Assembly: GCA_002351795.1 (NCBI GenBank)
Contig: DEHG01000097.1
Coordinates: 1-7,468, forward strand
DNA from: Ruminococcaceae bacterium UBA2806
GTDB taxonomy: Bacteria > Bacillota > Clostridia > Oscillospirales > Acutalibacteraceae
Length of the DNA: 7,468 nt
Direction: 5' to 3'
Below, in pieces: positions 6,400-7,468 of this stretch. Made by a program: the position numbers and the translations under genes. Under the pieces are notes generated by a model, which saw nothing but the letters and a program-made list of their open reading frames with translations, was not told the DNA's origin and did not search any database. How positions within the stretch are numbered: position 1 is the stretch's first letter; each line of letters opens with the position of its first letter.

Positions 6400-6429
6400 C
6401 AGGCCCGAGCTTTTCGGGTCTGTTTTTTT
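6400..6429 (+). terminator. Strong intrinsic terminator of the lipoprotein gene
   Basis: A 9-bp stem pairs 6400-6408 (CAGGCCCGA) with 6414-6422 (TCGGGTCTG), with one G-T pair and a 5-nt loop, directly followed by seven Ts (6423-6429). It starts 5 nt after the TGA stop. Confidence 0.92.
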
Positions 6430-6541
6430 GCCGAGGTATTCTTAATCCGTAATTCTTTGCATAGTATTGTACGGATACAAAACAAAGGAGAAACTTCAAA
6501 ATCCTGTTTATTCTGTGTTTCCCGAACATAACTGCAAAGAA

Positions 6542-6545
6542 AGGA
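6542..6545 (+). promoter_or_regulatory. Ribosome binding site of the last gene
   Basis: AGGA, part of AAAGGAA, lies 9 nt before the ATG at 6555. A stronger AAAGGAG at 6484-6490 has no ATG, GTG or TTG at a useful distance. Confidence 0.5.
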
Positions 6546-6554
6546 ACGGCGCAT

Positions 6555-7397
6555 ATGATCACTGCTCTCCGGATAATCAAAGAAGATAATAAAAGTATGA
6601 TCTCAAGAATAAGATCACTGGTTTTCCCCTACAGCATAGAAACTGAAACTTTAAGACTGAATAATATATCCGTATTCAATATACGCTATCACAGACGAAG
6701 AGGAAATGTCAGATTTGATAAGATATACGAGAAATGCATAGGACACAGCAAGGTGATCCTTTGCGACAAAAGCGTAAATCTGTTCAATACTCCTTTCCGT
6801 CGCTTTGAAAGCACCCTGCTCAACAGAAGTCTTATGAAGAACTATATCGTAAAGCTGCTCACACTTTCCAATATTCCTCCGAAAGATCTTACTGTATCGT
6901 ATTACGACCCCGATGCCGGCAATCCGTCCTTCATAAGCGAGCTTCTGCGTTTTACTTCAAAACTCACCGTAGTAACGGATATGCCCAAATTTTATGAAAA
7001 GGAAGCTGCCCGAATCTCCGACAACAGCGGTGCAGCGGTACTCGTCAGCAATAATCTATCAGATCTTATCCCCTGTGATATTCTTATTGCACCAGATGTT
7101 ATCAGAAAGAATATCCCATCATATGAATCCTCACTTATTTTCACCTGCGCCGAACCTACAGTATCCCTGTGCGGAAATATAATATACACCTACCCTTCCG
7201 ATTTCCCGCAGGAGATAACAGAATTATGTCCCGAAGGCATTGACATCGGGTGTTTTCTCTCAGCAGTATTTATTCTGTACAAGCAAAAACAGCTCGGTAA
7301 GCTCATCCCCCATTCCTGCGGCGATAAATACAATGTCTATTCAGACGAGATCATGCTGCGAAAGCTAAAAGCGTCCTGTATGTTTTCACCTCAATAA
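6555..7397 (+). CDS. Uncharacterised protein, possible Rossmann-like fold
   Basis: I cannot assign this 280-residue protein to a named family. There is no signal peptide and no clear membrane span, so it is probably cytoplasmic. Residues 15-60 are rich in basic and hydrophobic residues and include HRRR at 46-49. From residue 112 on, short hydrophobic strands alternate with helices: LTVSYYDPD (112-120), LTVVTDMP (137-144), GAAVLVS (159-165), CDILIAPD (174-181) and LIFTC (194-198). This is the spacing of a Rossmann-like alpha/beta domain, and the segments TVVTD and ILIAPD resemble strand ends near a nucleotide or cofactor, but no GxGxxG glycine loop is visible. The start at 6555 has a fair ribosome binding site; M15 (6597) is an alternative with a weaker one. 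A strong terminator separates it from the lipoprotein gene. I see no good promoter in the 125 nt between them and no convincing terminator after it. Confidence 0.8.
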   Translation: MITALRIIKEDNKSMISRIRSLVFPYSIETETLRLNNISVFNIRYHRRRGNVRFDKIYEKCIGHSKVILCDKSVNLFNTPFRRFESTLLNRSLMKNYIVKLLTLSNIPPKDLTVSYYDPDAGNPSFISELLRFTSKLTVVTDMPKFYEKEAARISDNSGAAVLVSNNLSDLIPCDILIAPDVIRKNIPSYESSLIFTCAEPTVSLCGNIIYTYPSDFPQEITELCPEGIDIGCFLSAVFILYKQKQLGKLIPHSCGDKYNVYSDEIMLRKLKASCMFSPQ

Positions 7398-7449
7398 TGA
7401 TTAAAAAAATAATACTATAATTGTGATTATTAACAATAATTACTAAATT

Positions 7450-7468
7450 AAGGCAACCTCTAAAAACC
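7450..7468. mobile_element. Possible edge of an insertion sequence or dispersed repeat
   Basis: The window ends with AAGGCAACCTCTAAAAACC. From memory, similar GGTTTTTAGAGG-type ends border insertion sequences in related Clostridia. Only one end is visible, with no transposase and no target duplication, so this is a suspicion. The rest of the tail, 7398-7449, is AT-rich with no recognisable gene or good terminator. Confidence 0.22.

Noticed and set aside
6119..6580. Leftward open frame of 153 codons across the lipoprotein gene and its terminator
   Set aside because: It is antisense to a gene with a clear signal peptide, lipobox, ribosome binding site and terminator, and has no start signal of its own.
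7421..7449. Rightward promoter-like pair TTGTGA / TAAATT with 17-bp spacing
   Set aside because: Both boxes are only partial matches and the tail is so AT-rich that such pairs are expected by chance.
1..7468. CRISPR array, tRNA/rRNA genes, toxin-antitoxin or defence gene cluster
   Set aside because: No regularly spaced direct repeats, cloverleaf-type RNA sequence or recognisable defence or toxin-antitoxin protein motif was found on either strand.

Overview
The window looks like chromosomal DNA of a low-to-moderate GC Firmicute, most likely a Ruminococcus-like member of the Clostridia. This is inferred from strong GGAGG-type ribosome binding sites, sigma-A promoters with 17-bp spacers in very AT-rich gaps, compact U-tailed terminators, and gene families common in gut Clostridia (a cytidylate-kinase-like protein, a zinc-finger/membrane/TPR-like protein, a Ser/Glu/Asp-rich lipoprotein). 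No 16S rRNA or other taxonomic marker is present, so the assignment is tentative.

Layout, left to right. (1) A 117-nt edge region without a gene, then a terminator (120-163) for a leftward gene. (2) A leftward gene (181-2016) for a 611-residue membrane protein: an N-terminal domain, a RanBP2-like Cys4 finger, a coiled coil, one membrane span, TPR-like repeats and a small C-terminal domain. (3) A 367-nt AT-rich divergent gap holding its promoter or promoters, and a separate rightward promoter. (4) A rightward gene (2384-4999) for a SERCA/YloB-type P2A calcium ATPase with complete catalytic motifs and all the polar residues of both calcium sites. (5) A hairpin between convergent genes that probably terminates both. 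(6) A leftward cytidylate-kinase-like gene (5050-5676) with a near-consensus promoter. (7) A rightward acidic lipoprotein gene (5924-6394) whose leader carries a terminator-like hairpin, followed by a strong terminator. (8) A rightward gene of unknown function (6555-7397) with a Rossmann-like strand/helix pattern. (9) A short AT-rich tail ending in a 19-nt sequence that may be the edge of an insertion sequence.

The genes do not form an obvious operon. Four of the five coding regions have a promoter candidate or terminator of their own, and neighbours are mostly divergent or convergent. I see no CRISPR array, RNA gene, complete mobile element or multi-gene defence system. The most interesting points are the uninterrupted 4-4-3 hendecad hydrophobic stripe in the lipoprotein, the terminator-like hairpin placed just before that gene's ribosome binding site, the zinc-finger-to-extracellular-repeat architecture of the first gene, the lysine-less P-loop of the kinase-like protein, and the unclear start of the orphan last gene.
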